From Paludibacter sp. (GTDB taxonomy: Bacteria > Bacteroidota > Bacteroidia > Bacteroidales > Paludibacteraceae): a stretch of DNA of 64,000 nt. The position numbers were made by a program, and so were the translations under genes. The notes below the pieces were generated by a model. The model ran no database searches, was not told the origin of the DNA, and saw only the letters and a program-made list of their open reading frames with translations. The stretch lies in contig JAFLKK010000019.1 in assembly GCA_019163375.1 (NCBI GenBank), positions 211,486-275,485 on the forward strand. Direction: 5' to 3'. Shown here piece after piece: positions 43,128 through 51,859 of this stretch (position 1 is its first letter; the number at the start of each line of letters is the position of its first letter).

Positions 43128-44153
43128 ATGAAAGCCCTCGTAAAACTTCGTCCCGAGAAAGGGATTTGGATGGAAGACGTGCCCATGCCGCATATGGGTG
43201 TAAACGATGTATTGATAAAAATAAAAAAAACTGCTATTTGTGGTACCGATCTTCATATTTATAAATGGGACGATTGGTCGCAGCGCACGATTAAAACGCC
43301 TATGACCATTGGTCACGAATATGTGGGTGTGGTGGTGGATAAGGGTCATGGAGTGCGAAATATTCGTATTGGTGACCGTGTAACCGGCGAAGGCCATATT
43401 GCTTGCGGACACTGCCGAAATTGTAGGCGTGGTAAGTTGCACGTGTGCGAAAATACGGTTGGGATAGGCGTGAACCGCGATGGTGCTTTTGCCGAATACC
43501 TGTCGTTGCCGGCTCAGAATGTGGTGCATTTGGATGCCCGCGTATCTGACGAAGTGGCCTCTATCATGGATCCGTTTGGTAATGCCACGCATACTGCTTT
43601 GTCGTTTCCAATGATTGGAGAAGATGTGCTGATTACAGGTGCCGGACTTATCGGCACTATGGCAACAGCAATCTGTAAATTTGCGGGAGCACGCAATATC
43701 GTAGTTTCAGATTTGAGCGACTACCGCCTGGAAATCGCAAAGAAAATGGGAGCAACCCTCACTATCAATCCTCTCAAAGGAGAGACCATAGAAGGTGCTA
43801 TCAAAAGTCTGAACATGCACGGTTTTGATATAGGGCTGGAGATGTCGGGTTCACCTGTTGCTTTCCAAAGCATGATAGAGAATATGTACAATGGATCTAA
43901 AATAGCACTTTTGGGTATTTTACCCAACACTACCACGGTGCAGTGGGATAAGATTATTTTCAAAGCACTGACTTTGAAAGGTATTTATGGGCGTGAAATG
44001 TGGGAAACATGGTATCAAATGGAGCAAATGCTCATCACCGGTATAGACCTTACGCCTGTTATTACTCACCGTTTTGAGATTGATGATTTCCAAAAAGGTT
44101 TTGATGTGATGGAGAGTGGTGAGTGCGGGAAAGTGATATTAAATTGGGAATAA
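43128..44153 (+). CDS. tdh: L-threonine 3-dehydrogenase
   Basis: A zinc-dependent medium-chain dehydrogenase that oxidises L-threonine to 2-amino-3-ketobutyrate with NAD+, feeding Kbl. The 341-residue protein has catalytic-zinc motifs [16 protein letters not shown] and [10 protein letters not shown], the structural zinc lobe [15 protein letters not shown], and the Rossmann NAD+ loop [12 protein letters not shown]. With Kbl and GcvP it routes threonine to glycine and acetyl-CoA. Confidence 0.95.
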   Translation: MKALVKLRPEKGIWMEDVPMPHMGVNDVLIKIKKTAICGTDLHIYKWDDWSQRTIKTPMTIGHEYVGVVVDKGHGVRNIRIGDRVTGEGHIACGHCRNCRRGKLHVCENTVGIGVNRDGAFAEYLSLPAQNVVHLDARVSDEVASIMDPFGNATHTALSFPMIGEDVLITGAGLIGTMATAICKFAGARNIVVSDLSDYRLEIAKKMGATLTINPLKGETIEGAIKSLNMHGFDIGLEMSGSPVAFQSMIENMYNGSKIALLGILPNTTTVQWDKIIFKALTLKGIYGREMWETWYQMEQMLITGIDLTPVITHRFEIDDFQKGFDVMESGECGKVILNWE

Positions 44154-44191
44154 CAGGGGTGACATTTTTTCAGATTCTCTGCTGTTTTAAA

Positions 44192-44231
44192 AAAACTCAT
44201 TCTCGATAGTATCAAATTGAGAATGAGTTTT
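44192..44231 (+). terminator. Terminator after kbl-tdh
   Basis: AAAACTCATTCTC (44192-44204) pairs exactly with GAGAATGAGTTTT (44219-44231), followed by a T-run. Confidence 0.88.
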
Positions 44232-44397
44232 TTTTGTGCTTTGGAAGAACTATTTTGCTATTAATATGTTGATATATAGCTGTCTGATTGTCATATTTGT
44301 TGTTTGAATTCTGACATTTTTTCATCGAATATGGGCTGGCACAGCTTTTGATTTTTTCGGGTTATAATCATTCATTTAATGTTTAATTTAAAAATTA

Positions 44398-44403
44398 GGA
44401 GGA
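44398..44403 (+). promoter_or_regulatory. Strong Shine-Dalgarno sequence before hsp20
   Basis: AGGAGG lies 7 bp before the ATG at 44411. Such full sites are rare among the genes of this window, so strong translation of the heat-shock gene is likely. Confidence 0.7.
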
Positions 44404-44410
44404 CACAATT

Positions 44411-44848
44411 ATGTCACTTGTAAGATTTTCTAATCAAGTTCCATCGGTGTTTGACCGTCTTTTTGAAGGAGATTTATTCGATTGGTCAAACCGCAATTTT
44501 TCACCAACTAACACTACTTTACCATCGGTAAATATAAAAGAAACATCCGATGCTTATGAAGTAGAAGTTGCTGCACCCGGTTTTGATAAAAGTGATTTCA
44601 AACTGGAATTAAATCATGAAATGCTGACCATTTTGTCGGAAAAGAAAACGGAGAACGAAACAAAAGAAGGGGAACAGTATACCAAACGGGAGTTTAGCTA
44701 TCAATCGTTCAGTCGATCGTTTACTTTGCCGCAAACGGCGGATGGCGAACGTATCTCGGCAAACTACGAAAACGGCATTTTGAGGGTTAGTATTCCGAAA
44801 AAAGAAGAAGCTAAACCAAAACCAATGCGAGTGATTGAGATTAATTGA
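44411..44848 (+). CDS. Small heat-shock protein (Hsp20/alpha-crystallin family)
   Basis: An ATP-independent chaperone that holds unfolding proteins. The 145-residue protein has an N-terminal arm (MSLVRFSNQVPSVFDRLFEG), an alpha-crystallin domain (about 35-135) with VNIKETSDAYEVEVAAPGFD, NHEMLTILSEK and the ANYENGILRVSIPKKE segment, and a short C-terminal tail with RVIEIN (I-x-I-like). It is preceded by a full Shine-Dalgarno site. No CIRCE or other heat-shock operator is evident in the 257-bp upstream gap. Confidence 0.93.
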   Translation: MSLVRFSNQVPSVFDRLFEGDLFDWSNRNFSPTNTTLPSVNIKETSDAYEVEVAAPGFDKSDFKLELNHEMLTILSEKKTENETKEGEQYTKREFSYQSFSRSFTLPQTADGERISANYENGILRVSIPKKEEAKPKPMRVIEIN

Positions 44849-44864
44849 AATTTGGCAGAACTGT

Positions 44865-44932
44865 AGAGACGCACAGCTGTGCGTCTCTGTCTGTATATAT
44901 GTCAATGGAGACGCACGGCTGTGCGTCTCTAC
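44865..44932. repeat. Pair of palindromic repeats with AGACGCAC arms
   Basis: Two GAGACGCAC...GTGCGTCTC palindromes lie at 44865-44888 (perfect, 24 bp) and 44908-44929. The outer GTAGAGAC and GTCTCTAC also make the whole 70 bp an inverted repeat. It lies between the convergent stops of hsp20 and the DUF1398 gene and could serve as a bidirectional terminator. Such palindromes are a dispersed intergenic type. Confidence 0.8.
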
Positions 44933-44934
44933 GT

Positions 44935-45327
44935 TTATACAACTGGGATTGTTTCAGTCACCAGTTTGTTCCCGGCTTTGTCGTAATAGGTGCAGGTCAT
45001 TTCCTGCATGTCAACCGTCCATTTTTCCACACCGGCGTCTGCAGCATCCCGGCAGAAGGTAGCGTAGTCCGTTTTGCCTTGTTGATGCATTTTTAATTTG
45101 TTTCTGAATGCTTCCGTGTTGCTGCTGTCGACAATGTTTAATGTCGTGTAACCGGCAGCAGACCGGATACTGTAATTTTTCTCACCCTGATATTCGCCAT
45201 GCCCATCTGTCACAAAGATATCATAACTTTTTACGCCTAACCAAATTAAATCCTGAACGTAAGCAGGAAAATCTGCACCACCTTTTACCTTGGCGTGGGC
45301 TGCCTTTACTTGTTCGATAGTAAACAT
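44935..45327 (-). CDS. DUF1398-family protein
   Basis: A 130-residue soluble protein with MFTIEQVKAAHAKVKGGADF, the WLGVKSYDIFVTDGHGEYQG segment and a C-terminal WTVDMQEMTCTYYDKAGNKL, all typical of DUF1398 (YbcV-like), a family of unknown function. It starts 6 bp after the stop of the metallo-beta-lactamase gene, so the two are almost certainly one transcript. Confidence 0.82.
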   Translation of the reverse strand: MFTIEQVKAAHAKVKGGADFPAYVQDLIWLGVKSYDIFVTDGHGEYQGEKNYSIRSAAGYTTLNIVDSSNTEAFRNKLKMHQQGKTDYATFCRDAADAGVEKWTVDMQEMTCTYYDKAGNKLVTETIPVV

Positions 45328-45333
45328 ATTGGA

Positions 45334-46068
45334 TTATTCCCCGAACATTTTAATTGTATAGTCGAGTAAGGAGTGAGGACCATACGCACCGTGTCCGGGA
45401 ATAATTATAACAGCATTTGGAAATTTTTGTTTTACATTCCGTACCGATTTAGCCCAGGTAGTTACATTGGCTTCTGCCAGGTTACCTTTGCCCGAACCCA
45501 GCGCTTTGATGATGCAACCACCAAAGAGTACTTTCACGGAGGGGATATAACTCACAATATTGTCGCGGGTATGTCCTTCGCCGGGGAAGTAGTTGATAAT
45601 ACTTGTTCCCCCTATCTTTAGTATCAGTTCTTTCGTAAAACCATGCTGTGGCACGACGGGTTTATTGATGGTGTCGTTACGCGAAAATGTTTGCGTTTGT
45701 TTAGAGGAATAGGATGGAATGCCGGCTGTATGAAAAACGCCCAGCCCACCCAAGCAATCTTCGTGTGAATGATTGACCACAATGGCTTTTATACGGCTGT
45801 GAGTATGTGCTTTTATCCACGAAATAAGTTCTGCACTAACCGAATCGGTTGCGGGGGTGTCGAACACTACCGACTCACCCTTGTTGACATAAACGGCTCC
45901 GTTACAGGCCACTTTTCCCCACTCTTTGGTACTCAGGTAGGTGCGGTGCACATAGGTGCCGGGCGCTATGGAGTCAATTTCGAGCTTGGCGGTTTTGTAT
46001 ATGGTTGGATTTTGTCCTGTTGCCATAAGGGTGCAGGTGCAAAGTATCAGGAGCAGGTAGGTTTTCAT
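45334..46068 (-). CDS. Subclass B1 metallo-beta-lactamase
   Basis: A periplasmic zinc hydrolase of the beta-lactam ring, 244 residues with a signal peptide (MKTYLLLILCTCTLMATGQ). All B1 zinc ligands are present in order: His100, His102 and Asp104 (NHSHEDCLGGLG), His166 (GEGHTRDN), Cys185 (LFGGCIIKAL) and His226 (IIPGHGAYG). The substrate-binding Lys188 (GGCxxK) and Asn196 (KGNLAEA) typical of B1 enzymes are also present. The layout and C-terminal half resemble CfiA/CcrA of Bacteroides fragilis. Subclass B2 and B3 are excluded by the ligand set. It is co-transcribed with the DUF1398 gene. Carbapenem hydrolysis is the expected activity of the family but is not shown by the sequence alone. No insertion sequence lies nearby. 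Confidence 0.92.
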   Translation of the reverse strand: MKTYLLLILCTCTLMATGQNPTIYKTAKLEIDSIAPGTYVHRTYLSTKEWGKVACNGAVYVNKGESVVFDTPATDSVSAELISWIKAHTHSRIKAIVVNHSHEDCLGGLGVFHTAGIPSYSSKQTQTFSRNDTINKPVVPQHGFTKELILKIGGTSIINYFPGEGHTRDNIVSYIPSVKVLFGGCIIKALGSGKGNLAEANVTTWAKSVRNVKQKFPNAVIIIPGHGAYGPHSLLDYTIKMFGE

Positions 46069-46102
46069 ATTGTTGTGCTAGAATGAATAAATGTGTATTT
46101 CT

Positions 46103-46134
46103 AATTGCCTCCTGCTTTAATTGCCTCCTGCTTT
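46103..46134. repeat. 16-bp tandem direct repeat
   Basis: AATTGCCTCCTGCTTT occurs twice back to back (46103-46118, 46119-46134). With the following GGAGG it can also form a CCTCC/GGAGG hairpin. Confidence 0.7.
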
Positions 46135-46163
46135 AGCTGGAGGGTATAAAAAAGGAGGTTCTG

Positions 46164-46211
46164 ATATTGGCTTTAGCCAAATTCTAAATGCAATTTGGCT
46201 AAAGCCGATAT
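46164..46211. repeat. 20-bp inverted repeat (GGCTTTAGCCAAATT type)
   Basis: Arms at 46164-46183 and 46192-46211 are reverse complements with one or two mismatches. The core GGCTTTAGCC is itself palindromic. A second palindrome, CCGTCCCA/TGGGACGG (46228-46247), follows. They lie between the B1 lactamase start and the 3' end of the DUF5916 gene. Confidence 0.75.
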
Positions 46212-46270
46212 TTTTGATGATTCTCAACCGTCCCATAAATGGGACGGCTATTGATATAAATGAAACCGGA

Positions 46271-48679
46271 TTATGTTGTCTTTTTCTTTTTCAAACTATT
46301 GAAATCGATATAGTACAGTACTTTTACCGATATACTGTTCGATTGGTTGAGCCAGGTATTGCGCAGGTTGCTCCAATAGTTGGTTTCCACTCTGTTTTGA
46401 TCGGCAAAGGCTGCATTTTTCCATGCCATCACAAGTTCCGACCCCGGAGCAAAGTTCCATTTCAGCATCATATCCACTGTAAAAGCATTGTAGTTCTGAT
46501 CCATATTTTGGGTATAGGTAGGATCCTCCAATAAGCTGCCATCTTGCTGTAATTGGTAGTATATATTGTTTTTAGCACTCGACCAGTAATGACGGGCTCT
46601 TAGATTTATGCTCGCTTTATTGCTCAAAGCATAGGACGTGGAAATTACATTTTCCAGACTGCTCACATTTCGTTTGGCAAACGTGATAGAGGTTTCCGAG
46701 TCGTTTTTATCTACGTATCCCACACCGTTGATGGTATTGCTTATGCTAAACAGATAATCGAATTGCAGACGTTGTCCGAGGCGCATGGTGGCCTGAAAAT
46801 CTCCGGAATTCTGGTATTGGTCGCTGGTAGGCTGTTTGGCATATCCATAATGGAAATAAAGACTCAGCGGCTTGCGGCTATCTGTACTTAAGTTCAGATT
46901 GTACGAATAAAAGTGTGCAAACTTGTAAAAGCGACCTTTCACGCGTGTTTCGTAATAATCGTACCGATCCATATTATAATAACCATTGAAATTGAAATTA
47001 TAATTATTTTTGAACGTAATGTTCAAATTTCCACCGGTTATGTTGTCATACAAGGTGTTGGGGTTGTACATTCTGTTGTGATCTCCCCAAATATTTCCGT
47101 TACACTCTCTAATAATCCAGAATGGTTCGATAATCTGATAGTAAATCCATGCCTCAGTGGTCATTTGGTTGTTGCGTTGCAGGTATCCCAGGTCGTTCGG
47201 GTTGTATGTATCGGTAATCATGTTTTGCGAAATCCCATATTGCAGTTTGCCCTTGTTTTTCTCCACGCCTAGTTTGGCATAGTAGCCCGTTTTGTAGGTG
47301 CTATCGCCACGGAAGCTGATGGCACCTTTTCCGGTGAGGGCATAGGTTTTTGATTTGTTGCGAATCTGAAACTCGGTGGCGGTAACGTTGGCACGGAACG
47401 GATTGCCAAACATGGTGACATTGGAATTGATAAGGCTCACATAAGAGTTGTTTTTCAGCGATTTGTCCACCACCGTCACGTTGTAGTTGGTAAACGGTTG
47501 CACCGACACATTGCGCTCTTTGCCCGTGAGCGTGTCTTTCACCTCCGCGTTAGAACCGAGCGACATGGCATTGAGCACGCCTATTCCCCAGCCTTTGTTC
47601 GTTCGTCCCGAAATTTTTGTGGCATTGATCAGCTGCGTTTCACTCGGACTGTAATCAATCACTTCGTTTTCTCTGAGTGAGTTGTCGGCCGAGAATTTTG
47701 GCGATGAGCCTATCCTGCGTGAATAGAAAATACCGCCACGGTTGAAGAGTTCTGTGCCTTCGGTGAAGAACTGTCGTTTTTCGCTGTAATACAATTCGTA
47801 GGGCGAGAGGTTCAGCTTTTTGTCGTCCGACTGTATCTGGCCAAAGTCGGGAATCAGCATCATGTCCAGCGTAAAGCTCTCGTTTATGCCGTATTTCAAA
47901 TCCAATCCACCCTTGTACAGAAAGTCCGCTTTGCTCCCTTTTTTCGATTCCAGATAGGTAGATAAATACGGACTAAACGACAATCGAACCGGCGGTTTTA
48001 TATCTTTTATACCTTCCAGTTGCCCTTCCTGATGAATAAAACCCGATACATTTCTATCTATTAGGTTCCACGAATTATTGGAGTTGTAGCGTCTGATGTT
48101 CCTAAACATGTTGAGTCCCCATGTTTTATTTGCTTTTTCAGAGAAACGCAAGGCCGAAAACGGAATACGCATTTCCACTACCCAGCCTTTGTCAGTCATT
48201 TTGGTTTTACTTTCCCACACCGCGTTCCAGTTGCCATCTTCGTTGTCGCCATCGCTTTTCACTGCCTTTACATCCACTTGTACACCTGCAGGTGTCACAA
48301 AAAATCCGTAGGCCAACTGTCCCTGATTGTAAGGGTCGATATACACTCCGAAATAGTCGGCCATGCCCGTGTTATCGCGCTCGGTCATATAGTTGAAAAT
48401 ACTATCCGGAGCACTGTCGTGGAGCATAGCACCCACGTAAATGGCCGATTGATCGTAAAAATAATAAGCTTCGGTAGGCTGCATGGCCGGTTTCCCATTG
48501 CGTGGTTGCAGCTGTACAAAGTCTATGGCCGGAGTAGCCAGTTTATATGCAGGTTCATCCAATATCCCATCGATGGTTAGAGGGGTGCTGATATTGAGTG
48601 CTTGAACAGTTTTTTTTGTTTGTCCAACTAGCGACAGTGAAAGTCCGACCGCGATGAATAGTAGCTGTAAGCGTTTCAT
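46271..48679 (-). CDS. DUF5916 protein with N-terminal CBM9-like domain
   Basis: An exported protein of 802 residues: signal peptide (MKRLQLLFIAVGLSLSLVGQ), a carbohydrate-binding-module-9-like domain at about 30-220 (LTIDGILDEPAYKLATPAID, AIYVGAMLHD, WVVEMRIPFSALRFSEKANK, the last being a hallmark of this arrangement), then a DUF5916 region of about 550 residues rich in Asn, Tyr and alternating beta strands, probably an outer-membrane barrel. The family is widespread in Bacteroidota with unknown substrate. No polysaccharide-utilisation genes are adjacent. A -7 box lies 70 bp upstream. Confidence 0.85.
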   Translation of the reverse strand: MKRLQLLFIAVGLSLSLVGQTKKTVQALNISTPLTIDGILDEPAYKLATPAIDFVQLQPRNGKPAMQPTEAYYFYDQSAIYVGAMLHDSAPDSIFNYMTERDNTGMADYFGVYIDPYNQGQLAYGFFVTPAGVQVDVKAVKSDGDNEDGNWNAVWESKTKMTDKGWVVEMRIPFSALRFSEKANKTWGLNMFRNIRRYNSNNSWNLIDRNVSGFIHQEGQLEGIKDIKPPVRLSFSPYLSTYLESKKGSKADFLYKGGLDLKYGINESFTLDMMLIPDFGQIQSDDKKLNLSPYELYYSEKRQFFTEGTELFNRGGIFYSRRIGSSPKFSADNSLRENEVIDYSPSETQLINATKISGRTNKGWGIGVLNAMSLGSNAEVKDTLTGKERNVSVQPFTNYNVTVVDKSLKNNSYVSLINSNVTMFGNPFRANVTATEFQIRNKSKTYALTGKGAISFRGDSTYKTGYYAKLGVEKNKGKLQYGISQNMITDTYNPNDLGYLQRNNQMTTEAWIYYQIIEPFWIIRECNGNIWGDHNRMYNPNTLYDNITGGNLNITFKNNYNFNFNGYYNMDRYDYYETRVKGRFYKFAHFYSYNLNLSTDSRKPLSLYFHYGYAKQPTSDQYQNSGDFQATMRLGQRLQFDYLFSISNTINGVGYVDKNDSETSITFAKRNVSSLENVISTSYALSNKASINLRARHYWSSAKNNIYYQLQQDGSLLEDPTYTQNMDQNYNAFTVDMMLKWNFAPGSELVMAWKNAAFADQNRVETNYWSNLRNTWLNQSNSISVKVLYYIDFNSLKKKKTT

Positions 48680-48748
48680 GATAAGGCTAAAAAAAATAGT
48701 TAGGAGTCTGATTTTTGTTGTTTAAGAGGCATCTAAGATTTTATTTTG

Positions 48749-48756
48749 CAAATATA
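48749..48756 (-). promoter_or_regulatory. Bacteroidota -7 promoter box for the DUF5916 gene
   Basis: TATATTTG on the minus strand is a full match to TAnnTTTG, 70 bp before the start. Confidence 0.5.
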
Positions 48757-49033
48757 TGCAATTTATTTGTTTCAAAAGCGAATATTTATAAACACAGATA
48801 TTTTCGTGTGTGGATAACACTAAGAGCGGCATTCATTTTCTTTATTTAAGTTGTAGGATTCAATCTTAGACGGTGTTTTTCTTGAAATTCAGTAAGTTCA
48901 TGAATAATGAAAGATGGAGTTATCTCTAATCTATATTTCCACAAATTATTTTGCGCTCTTCCTCTCCCTAAAAACCAATGAATGATGTAAGTTTTATAAA
49001 GAAAAGTGTAACAAAGGAGGTCGTTTTGTGCCG

Positions 49034-49041
49034 TATTTTTG
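49034..49041 (+). promoter_or_regulatory. Bacteroidota -7 promoter box for the 49089 small gene
   Basis: TATTTTTG is a full match to TAnnTTTG, 48 bp upstream of the small gene. It is conserved in the duplicate copy (51805-51812). Confidence 0.6.
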
Positions 49042-49088
49042 TAAACAGAGAAAGAAGCAATTTTTATTGAATGATAAACTAAAACCGA

Positions 49089-49268
49089 ATGATGAATGGA
49101 TATGATGATAGTGCGGTGATGGGAGTAGGGTATTGGTTGGGTTGGCTAGTGGGCCTTGTTCTTTTGGCTATAATTATTGTATTAGTAGTGAGAATTATAG
49201 TCCATAACCACAAGCTAAAGAAATCAGAAAAAAAAAGAAATCCCGAAGCTGATAATTCTGAGTGGTAG
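49089..49268 (+). CDS. Very small membrane protein, duplicated (copy A)
   Basis: A 59-residue protein beginning MMNGYDDSAVMGVGYWLGWL with one strong transmembrane helix (about residues 14-38, WLGWLVGLVLLAIIIVLVV) and a basic Lys-rich tail. It is nearly the same as the 61-residue protein at 51860. Both copies keep the reading frame, the -7 box and the leader, which argues it is a real gene although it is short. It converges with the BACON/beta-helix gene. No family is recognised. Confidence 0.75.
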   Translation: MMNGYDDSAVMGVGYWLGWLVGLVLLAIIIVLVVRIIVHNHKLKKSEKKRNPEADNSEW

Positions 49269-49280
49269 CCTTAAAATAGC

Positions 49281-49310
49281 AATAGGCCAACTCCGTGAAG
49301 TCAGCCTATT
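49281..49310. terminator. Hairpin between small membrane gene A and BACON gene A
   Basis: AATAGGC (49281-49287) pairs with GCCTATT (49304-49310), with a further AGC/GCT outside. A related but weaker pairing is found in copy B (near 52050-52082). It lies between convergent stops. Confidence 0.5.
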
Positions 49311-49337
49311 GAATTGCTCATAAAATGAGAAGTGGAT

Positions 49338-50672
49338 TTATTTTTTTGAAGCGCTGGCTCTTTGCAAAGCACCTCCCAGCATGACGGTAGGTAATACCGA
49401 TGCGGTAACGTTCGAGTCGTGACGATTTGTACTCCAACCGGTCACTGTTCCACAGTTTTTGGCATTCCACATATTGTTCAAAACACCTTTATTGTTGGTG
49501 AAGTTAACGGCATTGTTCGAAATAGTAATATTGTAAGTAGGGATATTGTATTGTTTATAAGCAGAAAGTCCGATGTTGCTAAAAGGCAGTTTTTGCGAAT
49601 AAATCTTGTTGTTAGTTATGGTAATATCATGTCCGCTCGCAACAGTTAAGCCATATTGACCTGGATTCACAAGGATATTGTCTTTTACCAGTACATACGA
49701 GCCACCCATATCACCTGACATAATGCCACCACCCGAACCAGAAGGACCACCTCCACGTATTTTATTCCCAACCACTTGGATTGGGCTACCTGCTGTACCG
49801 TTTGATTTGTAAAGACTTATTGCATCTTCAGGATGACTTTGTCCCAAAATATTTTCTCCAACGTTATAACTTATGCTGCTTCCTGCTCCATTTACGTTTC
49901 CAAATTGTACTAATTGTCCTCTTGGCATTGGGCCTTGAACGTTTTTAATATCATTGTAAAGAACTTTAATGGCACTACCAACGTCTGCTACTACACCACT
50001 TTCCACGTATTCCATAGAGCAATCTCTTACTGTAATATTTGTACATTTGTATAGGAAAACTCCTTCGCCTTTTGATGGGCCTAACTTGCAATACTGAATC
50101 GTTATGTTTGAGCAGTTTACTAATTTAATGCAGTGTCCTCTAGGATTAGTTATTTCCAGATAGCTGATTGTCATGTCTTTTTTCCCTTCGTACACTATTG
50201 GGGTTGAAAGAGTGTAAGGCGATGCGTTTGTAGCTGCTGCCTGCGTGATAGTAACTTTCTGGTCAGTTGTATAATAACCGGAGACTGTTATCACTGCAGA
50301 TCTGGGGGCTTTGAGTGTGTTTGGAGCCGCTGTTAGAGTAATTTCAGCATTCTTGGAGCCAGTAGCTTTACTTACTGTTAACCAGGGTTGATCATTTTTA
50401 ACTGTCCAGCGTGTATTGGAGCTTATATTAAAGCTAGCTGTGTTTGCTTGTTTTGCAGCTATGTTTAGCGCACTTGTTGAAATAGTTAATGTTGCACGTC
50501 TCCTTGCCAATTGAATGCCAGTAGAATCGGCAATAGAATCGGCAATAAAATAGGCAATTGAATCGGCAGATACATCCATTGTTTTAGGAGGATCTATGTT
50601 TTCAACACTGCTGCAAGATAAGCTCAATATTGAAAATACAATGCTTGTTGTTGATGTGTTAATTTTGTTCAT
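49338..50672 (-). CDS. BACON-domain parallel beta-helix lipoprotein (copy A)
   Basis: A cell-surface or periplasmic lipoprotein of 444 residues. It has a lipobox signal (FSILSLSCSS), a conserved LQLARRRATLT stretch, a BACON beta-sandwich (about 60-140, TISTSALNIAAKQANTASFN and a TVSGYYTTDQKVTITQAA-like end) and a right-handed parallel beta-helix (about 160-420) built of turns such as NITIQYCKLGPSKGEGVFLY and NITVRDCSMEYVESGVVADV. BACON domains are common in Bacteroidota and are thought to bind carbohydrate or mucin. The beta-helix resembles pectate-lyase-like folds, but no catalytic residues can be assigned. It is a clear paralogue of the 52108 gene. Confidence 0.88.
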   Translation of the reverse strand: MNKINTSTTSIVFSILSLSCSSVENIDPPKTMDVSADSIAYFIADSIADSTGIQLARRRATLTISTSALNIAAKQANTASFNISSNTRWTVKNDQPWLTVSKATGSKNAEITLTAAPNTLKAPRSAVITVSGYYTTDQKVTITQAAATNASPYTLSTPIVYEGKKDMTISYLEITNPRGHCIKLVNCSNITIQYCKLGPSKGEGVFLYKCTNITVRDCSMEYVESGVVADVGSAIKVLYNDIKNVQGPMPRGQLVQFGNVNGAGSSISYNVGENILGQSHPEDAISLYKSNGTAGSPIQVVGNKIRGGGPSGSGGGIMSGDMGGSYVLVKDNILVNPGQYGLTVASGHDITITNNKIYSQKLPFSNIGLSAYKQYNIPTYNITISNNAVNFTNNKGVLNNMWNAKNCGTVTGWSTNRHDSNVTASVLPTVMLGGALQRASASKK

Positions 50673-51485
50673 AATTTACTTTTATTTGATTTATAAAAAA
50701 ACTAATTCCCAATGAGGTATTTTTCATTGACGATTTACTGAATCAAAGTAACGGACAAAATCGTAGAGAATTGTGTGTTGATTTTTCGTGGTAAATAATA
50801 CTATTATTATAATAATTGATTTTTATTGATCGATGGTTTTAAATTATAGGTAAGAATGGATTTGAATTGTAAATTATTTTCTATTGTACTGTTTGTGTGG
50901 TTGTAAATACTTGTATTAGAAAGTTGTACGGTATTTTTGTGTTGATAATCTTTTTAGATTATAGTCGCAAAAATATTGATTGTGAGGCCGTTTTTGTGTG
51001 TCAATAAATGCTACAATGCTATTTTTTCAAATATTAATTGGGCTTATTTACAATATTGAATTGATTCCAATTTTGCTTAATGGTCATTTATATTATATAT
51101 TATTCACGTATTATTCTATTTTTATTAATAAATATTAACGCATTTGAAAACCTTTTTTTCGAATAACATTCATTTGTTGTATGTATTATGACAAATGAAT
51201 TTATAAATGTAATGTTTTATAATAATATCACTCACATAAAAATTATTTAAAATGCAATATTTTAGATAATTAGTAATTTGAATAGATATGAATTGAAATC
51301 CAAAAAGGATTTTTTATTTTCCCTGGATTAGAATTTTAACAGTAGTTTAACTTTTATGAAGTTCAATGCTGCAACGATTATTAACTTAAGATAATGTAAT
51401 CCATTCAATTTTCAACTTGATGTAATAAAAGATGCCCGGTTCATAGATTATCTATGAGCCGGGCATTGCATTTGTTGAGAGTTGA
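50673..51485. other. 813-bp AT-rich non-coding region upstream of BACON gene A
   Basis: No gene is seen. It contains a possible -7 box on the minus strand (TATTTTTG, 50968-50975), about 290 bp before the start. Several stretches are conserved with the equivalent region of copy B, among them TGACAAATGAATTT (near 51189 and 53950), CATAAAAATTA and GCAATATTTTAGATAATTAG (near 51255 and 54017). Such conservation outside genes suggests a regulatory role or a recent duplication. Confidence 0.6.
51434..51464 (-). terminator. Terminator of the truncated gene-X copy
   Basis: GCCCGGTTCATAGA (51434-51447) pairs with TCTATGAGCCGGGC (51451-51464, one G:T), with A-rich sequence on the left that is a T-run on the minus strand. 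The intact gene X also has a terminator at the equivalent place, but with a different stem sequence. Confidence 0.75.
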
Positions 51486-51644
51486 TTATCTCGAATTTGT
51501 TTTATTTTTAAAAGTCGATACAACCACCACATCCTGATTGTCGTTATCGAAAGTAATGGCTACGCTGTCGCCAATAGCTGTTACCGGATAATCGTTGGGT
51601 AGTTGTGACGAGCCGATAAATACTTTTTGTAAATTACGCAGCAT
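51486..51644 (-). pseudogene. Truncated 3' fragment of gene X (C-terminal 52 codons)
   Basis: The minus strand encodes QKVFIGSSQLPNDYPVTAIG followed by DSVAITFDNDNQDVVVVSTF and ends KNKTNSR. This matches the C-terminus of the protein at 54495-56138 (KVFIGSSQISNDFPVTAIGD through KNKTVSR) at nearly every position. Similarity stops abruptly after CGCAGC and a stop codon lies five codons further upstream. It is a relic produced when the block was duplicated with one end inside gene X. Its reading frame is still open, so loss of function is recent or the peptide is simply not made. Confidence 0.9.
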
Positions 51645-51804
51645 TTCTTCTAGCTATTTATTCATAATCAGTAAAATAGTCAATTAAACAGAATGCACTC
51701 TATCTCTAACTTACAAATCATTTTACCCTCCTCTCTCCCAAAAAACCAATGAATGATGTAAGTTTTATAAAGAAAAATGTAACAATGGAGGTCGTTTTGT
51801 GCCG

Positions 51805-51812
51805 TATTTTTG
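51805..51812 (+). promoter_or_regulatory. Bacteroidota -7 promoter box for the 51860 small gene
   Basis: TATTTTTG is a full match to TAnnTTTG, conserved with the box at 49034-49041. Confidence 0.6.
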
Positions 51813-51859
51813 TAAACATAGAAAGAAGCACTTTTTATCGAATGATAAACTAAAACCGA

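Larger units (their letters stand above)
48913..51643. repeat. Tandem segmental duplication, left copy
   Basis: This block carries, in order, a small membrane gene (+), a BACON/beta-helix gene (-), a long AT-rich upstream region and the last 52 codons of a gene-X copy (-). The same order follows at about 51695-54651, where gene X (54495-56138) is intact. Similarity runs through coding and non-coding parts (for example GAATCAAAGTAACGGACAAA near 50741 and GAGTCAAAGTAACGGACAAA near 53490). It stops inside the gene-X coding sequence, just after CGCAGC, at 51643 and 54651. Confidence 0.85.

Noticed and set aside
45334..46068. Glyoxalase II or other non-lactamase member of the metallo-beta-lactamase fold
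   Set aside because: The Cys185 ligand within GGCxxK and the GxGHTxDN and GNLAEA segments are specific to B1 beta-lactamases; glyoxalases lack the Cys ligand.
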